A stretch of DNA of 58,533 nucleotides from Methylobacterium sp. (GCF_028290105.1 NZ_JAQGKL010000163.1:1-58533); one strand, 5' to 3'. Counted from the first letter of the stretch, positions 37,996 through 47,659 are shown. The notes: generated from the letters alone by a model not told the origin. Made by a program: numbers and translations.

Positions 37996-38378
37996 GGCCG
38001 AGGGGCTCCTTGGGGCTCACTCCTGCGTACGCGGCAGGTAAGCGGGTCACGATTGTCGAGCGGGATCACGAATCGGGGCGCGTGCCGAGATGCACCGCGC
38101 CGCGCCGTTTAGACCCATTCGCCGCGCGAAGGAACGCGAAAACCCGACGGCGTGCCGGAGCGCTTCGCGGATCGGCCTCCGACACCGGACCTGACAATCC
38201 CGACCGATCCTCAATCCCTACGTCTGTTGGTGGCGCGCGATCAATTGACAACGGGGACGCGAGGCGACTGAAGCTGGTCCCGATTGTGCCTCTGCACGGT
38301 CGAGACCCAGAAAAAATCCACGCCGCAGAACAAGAGTCCGGCCCATCGGGCACAAGGGCTTACGCCGGGAGAGACATC
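37996..38378. other. Divergent region between thrS and the 2-hydroxycarboxylate transporter
   Basis: About 380 bp with no supported gene. It includes TTGACA at 38245-38250, a perfect -35 hexamer, but no good -10 17 bp later (CTGAAG), so I do not claim a promoter. No T-box or other leader for thrS was recognised; this fits alphaproteobacteria. Confidence 0.5.
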
Positions 38379-39773
38379 ATGCCGAGCCCCGCACCGACGG
38401 TTCACCCCGAGGGCATCGCCATCACCACGACGGCGCATGTGCCGGGGGCGCAGGCCCGGACCCGACGATTCTGGCCGCAGGGCTGGTGGCGGCTCGTCGA
38501 CATCCAGATCGGCATCATCCCGCTGCCGGTCTACCTGATCCTGGTGGGGCTGCTCTGGGTGCTGACCTCGGAGGGCGAGATCCGCTCGGACGCGCCGACG
38601 ATGATCGCCGTCCTGGTGCTCGGCGGCTTCACCTGCGCGGAGATCGGCAAGCGCCTGCCGGTCCTGCGCCAGATCGGGGCGGGAGCGATCTTCGCCACCT
38701 TCATCCCCTCGGCCCTGGTCTACTACGCGCTGATCCCGGGCCCGATCGTCAAGGCGATCACGGACTTCACCAAGTTCACCAACTTCCTCTATCTCTACAT
38801 CGCGGCGATCATCGTCGGCAGCATCCTGGGCATGGACCGGGCGGTGCTGATCAAGGGCTTCCTCAAGATCTTCGTCCCCCTCGGCCTCGGCTCGCTCGCG
38901 GCGGGCTGCGTCGGCACCCTGGTGGGCACGCTCCTCGGACTGGGAGCCCATCACACCTTCTTCTTCATCGTGGTGCCGATCATGGCCGGGGGCGTCGGCG
39001 AGGGCGCGATCCCGCTCTCCATCGGCTACGGGACGATCCTCGGACTGCCCCAGGGGGACGTCTTCGCGCAGGTGCTGCCGCCCGTGATGCTCGGCAGCCT
39101 GACGGCGATCATCCTGGCCGGCACCCTCAACGCGGTCGGCAAGCGAAAGCCCCATCTCACCGGCGAGGGCCGCCTGCAGCCCGGTACCGAGAACAACATG
39201 GAGGCGGGCGCGCCCGTGGAGACCGGCCCGATCGACGCCGCCACCGTGGCGGCGGCCGGACTCACGGCGGTGACGCTCTACCTGCTCGGCGTGATGTGCC
39301 ACCACCTCACCGGCCTGCCCGCCCCCGTGGCGATGCTGTTCCTGGCCGTGATCGCCAAGCTCGCCAGCGCGGTCTCGCCCCGGCTCCAGGCCGGCGGCTT
39401 CATCGTCTACAAGTTCGTGCAGGTGGGCATGACCTACCCGCTGCTCTTCGCCATCGGCGTCTCGCTGACCCCCTGGGACAAGCTGGTGGCGGCCTTCACG
39501 ATTCCGAACCTCATCACCATCGTGGCCACCGTCGTCACCCTGATGGCGACGGGCTACGTGGTGGGGCGCCGGCTCGGCATGTACCCGATCGAGGCGGCCA
39601 TCGTGAACGCCTGCCACAGCGGCCAGGGCGGCACCGGCGACGTCGCGATCCTCACCGCCGCCAACCGGATGTCGCTGATGCCGTTCGCCCAGATCGCCAC
39701 CCGCATCGGCGGCGCCCTCACGGTGACGGGGACGCTGGTGTTCCTGAAATGGATCTCGGCGGCGCCGGTCTAG
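38379..39773 (+). CDS. 2-hydroxycarboxylate transporter family (CitS/CimH-like) permease
   Basis: A 464-residue membrane transporter. The two family GGxG motifs are present: AGGVGEGAIPLS and GQGGTGDVAIL, in the re-entrant loops that bind citrate, malate or lactate in CitS and MaeN. An N-terminal 45-residue cytoplasmic part precedes the first helix. The start at 38379 has GGGAGAGA upstream and gives MPSPAPTVHPEGIA. Its last 56 bp overlap the convergent yidD gene. It probably imports a dicarboxylate or hydroxycarboxylate with sodium or protons, but no catabolic partner is adjacent. Confidence 0.9.
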   Translation: MPSPAPTVHPEGIAITTTAHVPGAQARTRRFWPQGWWRLVDIQIGIIPLPVYLILVGLLWVLTSEGEIRSDAPTMIAVLVLGGFTCAEIGKRLPVLRQIGAGAIFATFIPSALVYYALIPGPIVKAITDFTKFTNFLYLYIAAIIVGSILGMDRAVLIKGFLKIFVPLGLGSLAAGCVGTLVGTLLGLGAHHTFFFIVVPIMAGGVGEGAIPLSIGYGTILGLPQGDVFAQVLPPVMLGSLTAIILAGTLNAVGKRKPHLTGEGRLQPGTENNMEAGAPVETGPIDAATVAAAGLTAVTLYLLGVMCHHLTGLPAPVAMLFLAVIAKLASAVSPRLQAGGFIVYKFVQVGMTYPLLFAIGVSLTPWDKLVAAFTIPNLITIVATVVTLMATGYVVGRRLGMYPIEAAIVNACHSGQGGTGDVAILTAANRMSLMPFAQIATRIGGALTVTGTLVFLKWISAAPV

Positions 39774-40104
39774 GCTCGGCCACTGCGGTTCCCTCGACCG
39801 CCTCGCACGCGAAGGGCGAGGGCGGTGCGTTGACGCCGCGCCAGCGCCCGTAGCGCCAGGGGGCGAACCAGGCGGCCCGGGGCGGCAGCGTCTCGGGCAC
39901 GAGGTCGATGCCGTGGGTCCCGAAGGGCCCGCAGCGGCAGATCCGCGAAACGCCGATCCAGCCGCCGGCCCAGAGCCCGTGCCGCTGGATCGCCGCGTCG
40001 GTATAGGTCGAGCAGGAGGGCCAGTGCCGGCACTGCCGGCCGATCAGGCTCGACAGGGTGATCTGGTAGCCCCGGATCGCCCCATGGGCGATGCGGCGGA
40101 GCAT
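39718..40104 (-). CDS. yidD: Membrane protein insertion efficiency factor
   Basis: A 128-residue protein with the YidD core: RGYQITLSSLIGRQCRHWPSC (RGYQ and the two Cys), CSTYTDAAIQRHGLWAGGW, and SRICRCGPFGTHGIDLVP. Cys25, Cys31, Cys56 and Cys58 match the family. YidD helps YidC insert proteins in the inner membrane. It has a 35-residue C-terminal extension beyond the usual end, and this tail is antisense to the last 56 bp of the transporter gene. It is 5 bp downstream of a SufU-like gene. The genome position with yidD near rnpA is not conserved here. Confidence 0.92.
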   Translation of the reverse strand: MLRRIAHGAIRGYQITLSSLIGRQCRHWPSCSTYTDAAIQRHGLWAGGWIGVSRICRCGPFGTHGIDLVPETLPPRAAWFAPWRYGRWRGVNAPPSPFACEAVEGTAVAEPRPAPPRSISGTPASPSP

Positions 40105-40109
40105 CGGCC

Positions 40110-40553
40110 CTACGCGGCCGCCACCGCGCCGGCCTCGATGCGGTCGAGGGCCTCCACCACCGCATCGAATGTCAGCAGCGTCGAGGCGTGGCGGGCCTTG
40201 AAGTCGCGCACCGGCTCCAGCACGGCGAGGCCCGCCCATTTGCCGGCGGGGGCCGGTCCGTTCTCCTTGAGCATCCGCCGCATCTCGGCGCGCACGTTGC
40301 GCAACTCCTCGGGCGTGGCGCCGACCACGTGGCGGGCCATGAGCGAGGACGAAGCCTGGCCCAGCGCGCAGGCCTTCACCGTGTGGGCGAAATCGGTGAC
40401 CGCGCCGTCCGCCACCGCGAGGTCCACCGTGACGGTGGAGCCGCAGAGCTTGGAATGCGCCGTGGCGCTGGCATCTGGCGCCGGCAGCCGGCCGAGGCGC
40501 GGGATGTCGGCGGCGAGTTCGAGGATGCGACGGTTGTAGATGTCGTCGAGCAT
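40110..40553 (-). CDS. SufU/IscU-like iron-sulfur scaffold protein, two-cysteine form
   Basis: A 147-residue NifU-N domain protein. Cys37 (SKLCGSTVTVDLAV) and Cys62 (KACALGQASSSLMA) match two of the three scaffold cysteines, and the third, normally near the C-terminal helix, is replaced in RHASTLLTF (His122, Ala123, Ser124). It could assemble a cluster in an unusual way or act as a carrier or sulfur acceptor. It starts MLDDIYNRRILELAADIPR, and yidD follows 5 bp later. A similar residue pattern seems to occur in other Rhizobiales members from memory, so the loss may be a family trait and not a mutation. Role here is inferred. Confidence 0.82.
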   Translation of the reverse strand: MLDDIYNRRILELAADIPRLGRLPAPDASATAHSKLCGSTVTVDLAVADGAVTDFAHTVKACALGQASSSLMARHVVGATPEELRNVRAEMRRMLKENGPAPAGKWAGLAVLEPVRDFKARHASTLLTFDAVVEALDRIEAGAVAAA

Positions 40554-40853
40554 GGAATTCCGTTCCACTTGCCGTCCGTCGAGGGTTGCCCGGCGAGGCG
40601 CCGGCTTCCGATCCCGATGGTCTGATCCGCTCGGGCCGCATTGCGCGGCGGCGCGATTACGACGATATAGGCGCCAACGCACCGTTTCGCGAGGAGGCGG
40701 CTCGTCGACCCGGGCCGCGCCCACGGCCAGGGTTGCGCCACGGCAGACGGCACCGTCCGGGCATCGGCCGCGCTCCGGCCCCATGGTTCGACGATGTACG
40801 CAAAGCCCGACAGCAACCCGATGACGACCCGGATCGCCCGGGCGGAAGATGCC
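40554..40853. other. Region upstream of folE
   Basis: About 300 bp. The folE frame is open through part of it, to an ATG at 40794, without clear ribosome site. TTGCGC at 40641 and GATATA 17 bp later is a weak promoter candidate. No other gene is supported. Confidence 0.4.
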
Positions 40854-41642
40854 ATGGATGCCGCGCTCAAGTCCCTTTCCTACCGCCTGACCGAGACGGA
40901 GGATTCAGGGATGGAACCGACCCGACAGACCGGCGCCCTCGGCGCGATGCGCAACGACAACGCGCGGGCCGCCGAATTGCCGGCGGGCGCCGACGCCGTA
41001 CCCGAGACCGTTCCGGAGATCGCCCCCCTCCCCGCCTCCGCCCAGCGGGTGCCCGAGGCCATCGCGACAGGGCGCCCGAGCCGCGAGGAGGCCGAGGCCG
41101 CCGTGCGCACGCTCCTGCGCTGGGCCGGCGACGACCCGAACCGGGAGGGCCTGCGCGATACGCCGGCCCGCGTGGTCAAGGCCTACGGTCAGATCTACGG
41201 CGGCTACGGCCAGGATGCCGACGTGCTGCTCGAGCGGGTGTTCGAGGAGGTCGAGGGCTATTCGGACATCGTGCTCGTGCGCGACATCCCGTTCTATTCC
41301 CATTGCGAGCACCACATGGTGCCCTTCATGGGGCTGGCCCACATCGCCTATTACCCGACCAAGGGCGTGGTCGGCCTCTCCAAGCTCGCCCGCGTGGTCG
41401 ACACCTTCGCCCGCCGCCTCCAGACCCAGGAGACCATGACGGCGCAGATCGCCGACGTGATCGAGAGCATCCTGAAGCCCCGCGGCATCGCCGTGATGGT
41501 CGAGGCCGAGCATCTCTGCATGGCGATGCGCGGGGTCCAGAAGGCCGGCGTCTCCACCATCACCACCCAGTTCCGGGGCGCTTTCCGGAACGACGCCAAC
41601 GAGCAGGTCCGCTTCCTCACCCTCGTGCGCAACAAGTCCTGA
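40854..41642 (+). CDS. folE: GTP cyclohydrolase I, type IA
   Basis: A 262-residue enzyme that converts GTP to 7,8-dihydroneopterin triphosphate, first step of folate (and here probably tetrahydromethanopterin) synthesis. The zinc site is complete: [11 protein letters not shown] gives Cys and His, and [14 protein letters not shown] the second Cys. [18 protein letters not shown] and [21 protein letters not shown] are family hallmarks. The first 75 residues are a disordered, variable N-terminus. I take the start at 40854 (GGCGGAAGA upstream), but 40794 or 40821 are also possible. hisI follows 10 bp later, suggesting co-transcription. Confidence 0.95.
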   Translation: MDAALKSLSYRLTETEDSGMEPTRQTGALGAMRNDNARAAELPAGADAVPETVPEIAPLPASAQRVPEAIATGRPSREEAEAAVRTLLRWAGDDPNREGLRDTPARVVKAYGQIYGGYGQDADVLLERVFEEVEGYSDIVLVRDIPFYSHCEHHMVPFMGLAHIAYYPTKGVVGLSKLARVVDTFARRLQTQETMTAQIADVIESILKPRGIAVMVEAEHLCMAMRGVQKAGVSTITTQFRGAFRNDANEQVRFLTLVRNKS

Positions 41643-41652
41643 GGCGGTCCGG

Positions 41653-42069
41653 GTGACGCGCGCGTTTCCGCAGCCGGGCAGCCGGGCCGAGGTCGAGGAG
41701 GGGGCGGTCTTCACTCCCCGCTTCGACGCCCACGGCCTCGTCTCCTGCATCGCGGTCGACGCGACCGACGGGCGCGTCCTCATGCTCGCCCACATGAATG
41801 CCGAATCCCTCGCGCGAACGCTCGAGACCGGCGAGGCCTGGTACTGGTCACGTTCGCGCGGCGAACTCTGGCACAAGGGCGCCACCAGTGGGCAGGTCCA
41901 GCGCGTGGTCGAGATGCGGGTCGATTGCGACCAGGACGCCATGCTGATCCGCGTCGCGGTGGGCGGGGATGGCGGCTGCTGCCACACCGGACGGCGGGCC
42001 TGCTTCTACCGCCGCGTCGAGACCGATCCGGCGACCGGGCGCGCCGTCCTGCGACCCGCCGAAGCCTGA
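41653..42069 (+). CDS. hisI: Phosphoribosyl-AMP cyclohydrolase
   Basis: A 138-residue metalloenzyme of histidine synthesis that opens the purine ring of phosphoribosyl-AMP. The motifs [49 protein letters not shown] and [14 protein letters not shown] are all typical, with the zinc cysteines in the last two. There is no fused HisE domain, as in alphaproteobacteria. It starts with GTG at 41653, 10 bp after folE. Both folE and hisI are purine-ring hydrolases, an interesting adjacent pair. Confidence 0.95.
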   Translation: MTRAFPQPGSRAEVEEGAVFTPRFDAHGLVSCIAVDATDGRVLMLAHMNAESLARTLETGEAWYWSRSRGELWHKGATSGQVQRVVEMRVDCDQDAMLIRVAVGGDGGCCHTGRRACFYRRVETDPATGRAVLRPAEA

Positions 42070-42155
42070 CTTCGGCGCGATGACGCGGTCCTTTCGACGA
42101 GGTTTTCGCGTCCCATGACCCCACTTCGTACAAGCCGCACGCCCCGTCTCTGCCC

Positions 42156-43199
42156 GTGTCCATGATGTGGGACGCCGCGTCGCCGGGACGCCCCTCTCCG
42201 GTGGAGATCCAGCGGATCGCGCCCTCGCGCGCACGGTTCCCCGCGGGCGCCGTCGAGCCCGTGGCGGCGGCGCCCGTCCCCGGTCCCCGCATCGGCCTCG
42301 CCCTCGGGGGCGGCTCGGCCCGGGGCTGGTCGCAGATCGGGGTGATCGAGGTGCTGGAGGAGGCGGGCATCCATCCCGCCGTCGTGGCGGGCTGCTCCAT
42401 CGGCGCGGTGGTGGGCGGCTGCTACGCGGCGGGCCAGCTCGGTCTGCTCAAGGGCTTCGCCCTGTCGCTGACCCGGCGCAGCGTGATGGGGCTCCTCGAC
42501 CTCAGGCTCCGCTCCGGCCTCATCGCCGGCGACCGCCTTCGCCACCGCCTCCAGCGCGATCTGGCCGACCGCCGCATCGAGGGTCTGCCCATCCGCTTCG
42601 CCAGCGTCGCCACCGACCTTCACGGCGGCGAGGAGGTCTGGCTGACCCGGGGCAGCTTGGTGGAAGCCCTGCGGGCCTCCTACGCCCTGCCGGGTATCTT
42701 CCCGCCGGTGCGCTGCGGCGGGCGGCTCCTCCTCGACGGGACCCTGGTCAACCCGGTCCCGGTGAGCATCGCGCGGGCGCTGGGGGCCGACCTCGTGATC
42801 TGCGTCAACCTCAACGGCGATCCCGGCGCCTGCGGTCCGCGGGAGCCCGCGCGGATGACGGCCGAGTCGGTGAGTGCGCCGAGCCCGCGCCGGCCCCGGC
42901 GCTGGATCCTGCGCCGCCCGGGCTCGCGCGCCGCGCCGGAGGCGGACGTGGCCAACGGCCTTGCCACCCCCGGCATGGCGCGGGTCATGCTCGATGCCTT
43001 CAACATCACGCAGGACCGGATCTCGCGGGCGCGCCTCGCCGCCGACCCGCCTGACATCGCCATCGTGCCGCGTCTCTCCGGCATGGGCCTGTTCGAGTTC
43101 CACCGGGCGGCGGAGGGCATCGCCCTCGGCCGCGAGGCGGCGCGTGCCGCCCTGCCGCAGATCCGCGGCCTCGTGGCGGCGGCCGCCGCGCGGACGTGA
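42156..43199 (+). CDS. Patatin-like phospholipase (RssA-type)
   Basis: A 347-residue serine hydrolase. The oxyanion loop is LALGGGSARGWSQIG, the nucleophile is Ser in AGCSIGAVVGG (GxSxG), and the dyad Asp is in LLLDGTLVNPVP. It would cleave phospholipid or lysophospholipid acyl chains. No signal peptide is seen. The start is GTG at 42156 or the ATG at 42162 or 42165; 86 bp separate it from hisI. The C-terminal part holds a basic insertion (PRRPRRWILRRPGSRAAP). Confidence 0.88.
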   Translation: MSMMWDAASPGRPSPVEIQRIAPSRARFPAGAVEPVAAAPVPGPRIGLALGGGSARGWSQIGVIEVLEEAGIHPAVVAGCSIGAVVGGCYAAGQLGLLKGFALSLTRRSVMGLLDLRLRSGLIAGDRLRHRLQRDLADRRIEGLPIRFASVATDLHGGEEVWLTRGSLVEALRASYALPGIFPPVRCGGRLLLDGTLVNPVPVSIARALGADLVICVNLNGDPGACGPREPARMTAESVSAPSPRRPRRWILRRPGSRAAPEADVANGLATPGMARVMLDAFNITQDRISRARLAADPPDIAIVPRLSGMGLFEFHRAAEGIALGREAARAALPQIRGLVAAAAART

Positions 43200-43208
43200 T
43201 CCGTCGGA

Positions 43209-43640
43209 TCAGGCCATGGTGATGTAGTCGCGCATCGCCTGATGCTCTGCCTCGACCGCCTCGATCCGGCGCTTGACCACGTCGCCGATGGAGATGAGGC
43301 CGGCGAGCCGGCCCTCCTCGACCACCGGCACGTGGCGGAAGCGGCCTTCGGTCATCAGGTGCATCACCTCCTCGATGCTGCAGGCGCGGGTGCAGGTGGT
43401 GACCTCGGCGGTCATGTGCTCGGAGACCCGGGCGTCGAGGGCGTTGCCGCCCTTGGCGGCGAGCGCCCGCATGATGTCGCGCTCGGAGAGGATGCCGAGG
43501 ACCGCACCGTCCGCGTCGCTGACGACGACGGCGCCGATGCGCTTCTCGGCCAGGATGTGGATGGCCTCGTCGAGGGTGCGCTGCGGCTCCACCGTGACGA
43601 CGGAGCGGCCTTTCTCGGCGAGGATGCGAGCAACGGTCAT
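43209..43640 (-). CDS. Two-CBS-domain protein
   Basis: A 143-residue protein made of two CBS domains, the first with TLDEAIHILAEKRIGAVVVS and ILSERDIMRALAAKG, the second with SIEEVMHLMTEGRFRHVPVV and GLISIGDVVKRRIEA. Stand-alone CBS pairs bind adenosyl ligands (AMP, ATP, NADH, SAM) and act as energy sensors for partners. A good ribosome site (AAAGGA, 8 nt) precedes the ATG at 43640. It converges on the patatin gene with a 9-bp gap. The partner is unknown. Confidence 0.92.
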   Translation of the reverse strand: MTVARILAEKGRSVVTVEPQRTLDEAIHILAEKRIGAVVVSDADGAVLGILSERDIMRALAAKGGNALDARVSEHMTAEVTTCTRACSIEEVMHLMTEGRFRHVPVVEEGRLAGLISIGDVVKRRIEAVEAEHQAMRDYITMA

Positions 43641-43826
43641 GGGCGTGTCCTTTCCCAGGAATCGGCGGATGGTGCGATCGGCCGGGGCTTTGCGGGTTCC
43701 GCACGGCGCCCGGCGCGTCCTGCGCCGATACTGTGGCCGCGGCGGACACATGGCAAGATCCCGCCGGATCGGAAAGGACGAATGGCACGATAATTCAGGG
43801 ATTTGGCCCCTGTTCGGGCCGGAGTC

Positions 43827-44642
43827 TCAGCGCCGGTGGCGATCGATCAGCGGCAGCAGGAAGAAGCCCGCGACGAAACCGCCGAGATGCGCGTCCCACG
43901 CCACCGAGGTCGCCTCGGCGCCGAGCGGCAGGGCGATGATCCCGAACAGGAAGTTCGTGACGAGCCAGATCGCCAGGAACACCACCGCCGTGCGGTTGCG
44001 CAGCAGTTCCGGAATCGTCTGGAGGGCCGGCGGGGCGACCACCTGCCAGGGCTGGCCGCCGGCATGGACGAGCGGCGGCCGGAACACGAAGCGCGCGGCG
44101 GCCGCCATCAGGGCCGAGACCCCGGCCGAGGCCCCGATCAGGGGGGCTGTGCTCAAGGGGTCGAGGACGACGTGCAGGATGCCGCCCGCCACCGCGCCGG
44201 CCAGGGCCAAGAGGCCGAAGCGCCAGGGGCCGTAGCGCCGGGCCACCGGCGATCCGAAGGCGGCGAGCCAGACGGTGTTGAAGATGACGTGCATCCACGA
44301 GCCGTGCAGCAGCGCGTAGGTCGCAAAGGTCCAGGGCATCGCGGCGGGCTCGGCCGCGATGTAGCGGGCGAAGGCCTGGCGGGCCTGGACCATATCGGGA
44401 TCGCCGGTCAGGGCCGCCGCGGCCGCGAGCAGGTCCCCGGCGCGGGCGGGGTCCACGGCCACGCTCCAGCGCCCGGGGATCAGCGCGAGTTCGATCAGTG
44501 CGGTGATGTCCCAGCGATCCGGCAGCACGAATTCCCGCAGCGCGTGGATGCCCACGAGCACCCCGATCGATGCGGTGACCACGCCCGGCATGTTGAAGAC
44601 CGGAACGCGGTTCTGGGGGGGCAGGTCGGGGGTGGCATCCAT
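43827..44642 (-). CDS. Rhomboid-family intramembrane serine protease
   Basis: A 271-residue membrane protein. The catalytic Ser motif is GASAGVSALMAA and the catalytic His is in AWDAHLGGFVAGF; LLHGSWMHVIFNTVWLAAFG has the conserved His/Asn in helix 2. Six or seven helices are visible. Rhomboids cut transmembrane substrates. The start at 44642 gives MDATPDLPPQNRVPVFNMP; an upstream ATG at 44678 is less likely. It lies beside a CBS gene on the same strand but 186 bp away. Substrate unknown. Confidence 0.9.
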   Translation of the reverse strand: MDATPDLPPQNRVPVFNMPGVVTASIGVLVGIHALREFVLPDRWDITALIELALIPGRWSVAVDPARAGDLLAAAAALTGDPDMVQARQAFARYIAAEPAAMPWTFATYALLHGSWMHVIFNTVWLAAFGSPVARRYGPWRFGLLALAGAVAGGILHVVLDPLSTAPLIGASAGVSALMAAAARFVFRPPLVHAGGQPWQVVAPPALQTIPELLRNRTAVVFLAIWLVTNFLFGIIALPLGAEATSVAWDAHLGGFVAGFFLLPLIDRHRR

Positions 44643-44873
44643 GGGGCCACCATGTCGGCGCTTGGCGCGGGGCGGCAACCCCCGGGATCACGAAAGATCG
44701 GCGCTTGCGGACAGGCCTGCGCGGCAGCTCGCCTGTCGGGAGCCCTCGCAGACAGCGTTTTCGGGGATTTGGCGGTGGACAACCCCACCGTCGCGTTAAC
44801 CTTGATGAACACTGAACGGCGCTGAGGAAGCCCGGACGGCATAGGCTGTGCGCGGACCCGGTCCAAATCCTCC

Positions 44874-45578
44874 GTGCAGGCCCAAGTCCGCGCCGGAGAC
44901 TCCGAATTCGAGACGGTTCGCCGCCGGGCCGTGCCAGTGTGGGACACCATGAAGCATCCGACCAGCCGCATGCTCCACAGCTACTGGTACCGCCTGCGCC
45001 GCGAGCGTGCCGCGCCCGAGCGCAGCGAGATCGAGCCCGGCGAGATCCGCAACCTCCTGGCCGACAGCCTGATCATCGAGGTCGACATGCCCCGGGCGGC
45101 GTCGTCGATCAGGCTCGCGGGAACCCATGTCTGCGCCCTGTTCGGGCGCGAACTCAGGGGGCGGCCCTTCGGCGAGATCTGGGGCGGCCAGGACGCCGAT
45201 CCGTGGCGCCTGATCGAGGCTGTGGCGCTGGACACGGTCGGACTGGTGGCGGGCCTTCGGGGCACCACCGAGCGCGGGGAGGCCATCGACCTCGAATTGC
45301 TGCTGCTGCCTCTGCGCCATCACGGCGAGACCCAGTCGCGTATCCTCGGCGCCCTCAGCCCGGCCTGCGTGCCGCACTGGCTCGGCCTCCGGCCGGTCAC
45401 GGGCCTGCGGATGACATCCATGCGCATCCTCGGACACGAAACTCCGGGGCACGAATCGGAACCTGCGCCGGCTCACCTCGACGCGGAAGCGACCCTGCGC
45501 AACTTGCCCGAGCCCGCCAACGACACCGTGCCGCTGCGGCGCGGCCACCTCCTCGTCCACCGGGGCGGCCGGGCCTGA
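44874..45578 (+). CDS. PAS_5-family protein
   Basis: A 234-residue soluble protein with a Rhizobiales PAS_5 domain (RMLHSYWYRLRRERAAPERSE and then LADSLIIEVDMPRAASSIRLA). PAS_5 proteins bind a ligand of unknown identity. It begins with GTG at 44874; an ATG at 44949 may be the real start. The end is Arg/Gly-rich. It is followed 166 bp later by a PilZ protein on the same strand, which often go together in Rhizobiales. Confidence 0.8.
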   Translation: MQAQVRAGDSEFETVRRRAVPVWDTMKHPTSRMLHSYWYRLRRERAAPERSEIEPGEIRNLLADSLIIEVDMPRAASSIRLAGTHVCALFGRELRGRPFGEIWGGQDADPWRLIEAVALDTVGLVAGLRGTTERGEAIDLELLLLPLRHHGETQSRILGALSPACVPHWLGLRPVTGLRMTSMRILGHETPGHESEPAPAHLDAEATLRNLPEPANDTVPLRRGHLLVHRGGRA

Positions 45579-45744
45579 TCCGGCGCGGTATCCAAGCGGC
45601 ACCGATCGTCGCACGGCCGTGCCGATGGGCGAAGACGGAGGTGCAGCGTTTTCGAGAGATCGCGAGGAGGTTGTGCAAAGCTTTCGTAACCTGCGGCAAA
45701 TAACGTGGCGGGAGTGACACCTCGAAACGAGATCCCCCTCCCCC

Positions 45745-46371
45745 ATGATCGAGGCCGCCGCACGACTGCCCGCGAAGCCGAGCCGTGAGGTCCGGGTTTC
45801 GGATCTGCGCCGGCACCAGCGCGTCAAGGTCTCTCTGCTCGGGCGCTACATGCTCTCGGACCGCCGGGAATATCCCTGCCAGACCGTGGATATGTCTCCG
45901 GGCGGCGTCCGGCTCACCTGCGCGGTCCTCGGCGAGGTCCAGGAGCGCGTCGTGCTCTATCTCGAACATATCGGCCGGATCGAGGGGACCATCGCGCGCC
46001 TGCTGCCCGGGGGCTTCGCGGTCCAGCTCAGCGCCACGCTGCGCAAGCGCGACAAGATCGCCTCGCAGCTCACCTGGCTCGCCAACCGCGACAATCTCGG
46101 TCTCCCAGAGGGCCGCACCCACGAACGCCTCACGCCCCGCGTCGCCGGCGTCGTCCTTCGCCTGGAGAGCGGTCGCGAGGTCGCCGCCCGCATCGTCGAC
46201 ATCTCGATGTCCGGCGTCGCCCTCGCGACCGCGACCACGCCGCCCATCGGCGCCAGCCTGATGGTCGGGCGCACCCCGGGCCGGGTCGTGCGCTACTTCG
46301 AGGGCGGCATCGGCGTGCATTTCATGCTGCCGATCTCCCCAGACCTGTTCCACGAGGGATTGATCCTCTGA
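45745..46371 (+). CDS. Tandem PilZ-domain protein (c-di-GMP effector)
   Basis: A 208-residue protein with two PilZ folds. The first has RRHQRVKV with RxxxR and DMSPGGVRL (D/NxSxxG), so it should bind cyclic di-GMP. The second has PRVAGVVLRL and DISMSGVALA but lacks the RxxxR, so it probably does not bind alone. It may adjust motility, exopolysaccharide or cell envelope by c-di-GMP level. It sits after the PAS_5 gene and converges on dgt with a 13-bp gap. Confidence 0.85.
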   Translation: MIEAAARLPAKPSREVRVSDLRRHQRVKVSLLGRYMLSDRREYPCQTVDMSPGGVRLTCAVLGEVQERVVLYLEHIGRIEGTIARLLPGGFAVQLSATLRKRDKIASQLTWLANRDNLGLPEGRTHERLTPRVAGVVLRLESGREVAARIVDISMSGVALATATTPPIGASLMVGRTPGRVVRYFEGGIGVHFMLPISPDLFHEGLIL

Positions 46372-46384
46372 GCCGGCGACCGGC

Positions 46385-47659
46385 TCACGGCTCCGTCAGG
46401 GGCAGGCCCCGGCTGTTCGGGCTCCAGTGCAGGTCCGGCGTCGCGGCAAACACGCCCTTGTGCGCGAGGACCGCGTAGGTGTCGGTCATGCCCGCGATGT
46501 AATCCGCGACCCGGCGGGCGACGCGCCCGGGCTCCGCGCCCTCCAGACCCGCCGACCACTCCGCCGGCATCGCCCCGGGTTCGGCGGTGAAGCGCGCGAA
46601 CAGGTCGGCGACGATGATGTCCGCCTTGGCCCGCACCGCGAGCACGCCGGGATGGCGGTACATCCGGGCGAACAGGAAGGTCTTGATCTCGGCATCCGCC
46701 CGGGCGATCGCCTCCGAGAAGGCGATGACCGGCGCCCCCGCCCCCCGGATGTCGGCCACCGAGCCGGGGTCGAGGGCGGCGATGCGCCGGCCGCTCTCCG
46801 CGATCACGTCCTCCACGAACCGCGTGATGACGCGCCGCGCCAGCTCGTGGATCTTGCGCGATGCCTCGAGGTTCGGATGGAGGTGGTCGATCTCGTCGAG
46901 CACCTCGCCCAGGAACGGCACCGTGGAGAGATCGGCGAGATCGAACAGGCCGGCGCGCAGGCCGTCGTCGAGGTCGTGGCTGTCGTAGGCGATGTCGTCG
47001 GCCAGGGCCGCCGCCTGCGCCTCCGGCCCGGCGAAGCGCGCGAGTTCGAGGTCGTTGAGGGCGTCGTATTCAAGGATGGCCGCCGGGATGCCGCGCTCCG
47101 CCCAGCGCTCGGTCGGGTGGCCATCCGCCCCCAGCAGCGGTCCGTTGTGCTTGACGAGGCCCTCCAGGGTCTCCCAGGCGAGGTTGAGCCCGTCGAAGCC
47201 GGCGTAGCGCCGCTCCAGGCGGGTGACGATGCGCAGGGCCTGGGCGTTGTGGTCGAAGCCGCCATGGGCTGCCATGCAGGCATCGAGGGTGTCCTCCCCC
47301 GTATGCCCGAAGCAGGTGTGGCCGAGGTCGTGGCTGAGCGCCAGCGCCTCCGCCAGGTCCTCGTCGAGGCCGAGCGCGCGGGCCAGCGCCCGGGCGATCT
47401 GGCTCACCTCCAGGGTGTGGGTGAGCCGGGTCCGGTAATGGTCGCCCTCGTGGTGGACGAAGACCTGGGTCTTGTGCTTGAGGCGCCGGAAGGCCGAGGA
47501 GTGGATGATGCGGTCGCGGTCGCGCTGGAAGTCGCTGCGCGTCGGCGAGATCGCCTCCGGGATCAGGCGCCCGCGCGCGGCGGCGGGATCGGTGGCGTAG
47601 GCCGCGCGCCAGCGCTCGCCGCGCGCCCGCGCGCCGATTCCCTGTCCTGTCCCCGCCAT
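46385..47659 (-). CDS. dgt: Deoxyguanosinetriphosphate triphosphohydrolase-like protein
   Basis: A 424-residue HD-domain nucleotidase. The N-terminus [20 protein letters not shown] (RDRDRIxHSxAFRRL) is diagnostic. Metal ligands: His81 in [10 protein letters not shown], His110-Asp111 in [12 protein letters not shown]. It would split dNTPs into nucleoside and triphosphate. The ATG at 47659 is chosen as the family start; frame extends to 48163 over erpA antisense. It is divergent from erpA with a 150-bp intergenic region holding a direct repeat. Confidence 0.93.
   Translation of the reverse strand: MAGTGQGIGARARGERWRAAYATDPAAARGRLIPEAISPTRSDFQRDRDRIIHSSAFRRLKHKTQVFVHHEGDHYRTRLTHTLEVSQIARALARALGLDEDLAEALALSHDLGHTCFGHTGEDTLDACMAAHGGFDHNAQALRIVTRLERRYAGFDGLNLAWETLEGLVKHNGPLLGADGHPTERWAERGIPAAILEYDALNDLELARFAGPEAQAAALADDIAYDSHDLDDGLRAGLFDLADLSTVPFLGEVLDEIDHLHPNLEASRKIHELARRVITRFVEDVIAESGRRIAALDPGSVADIRGAGAPVIAFSEAIARADAEIKTFLFARMYRHPGVLAVRAKADIIVADLFARFTAEPGAMPAEWSAGLEGAEPGRVARRVADYIAGMTDTYAVLAHKGVFAATPDLHWSPNSRGLPLTEP

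Noticed and set aside
38245-38273. Promoter with perfect TTGACA upstream of the carboxylate transporter
   Set aside because: No acceptable -10 element at 16-18 bp spacing (CTGAAG at 17), so it is only a -35-like hexamer.
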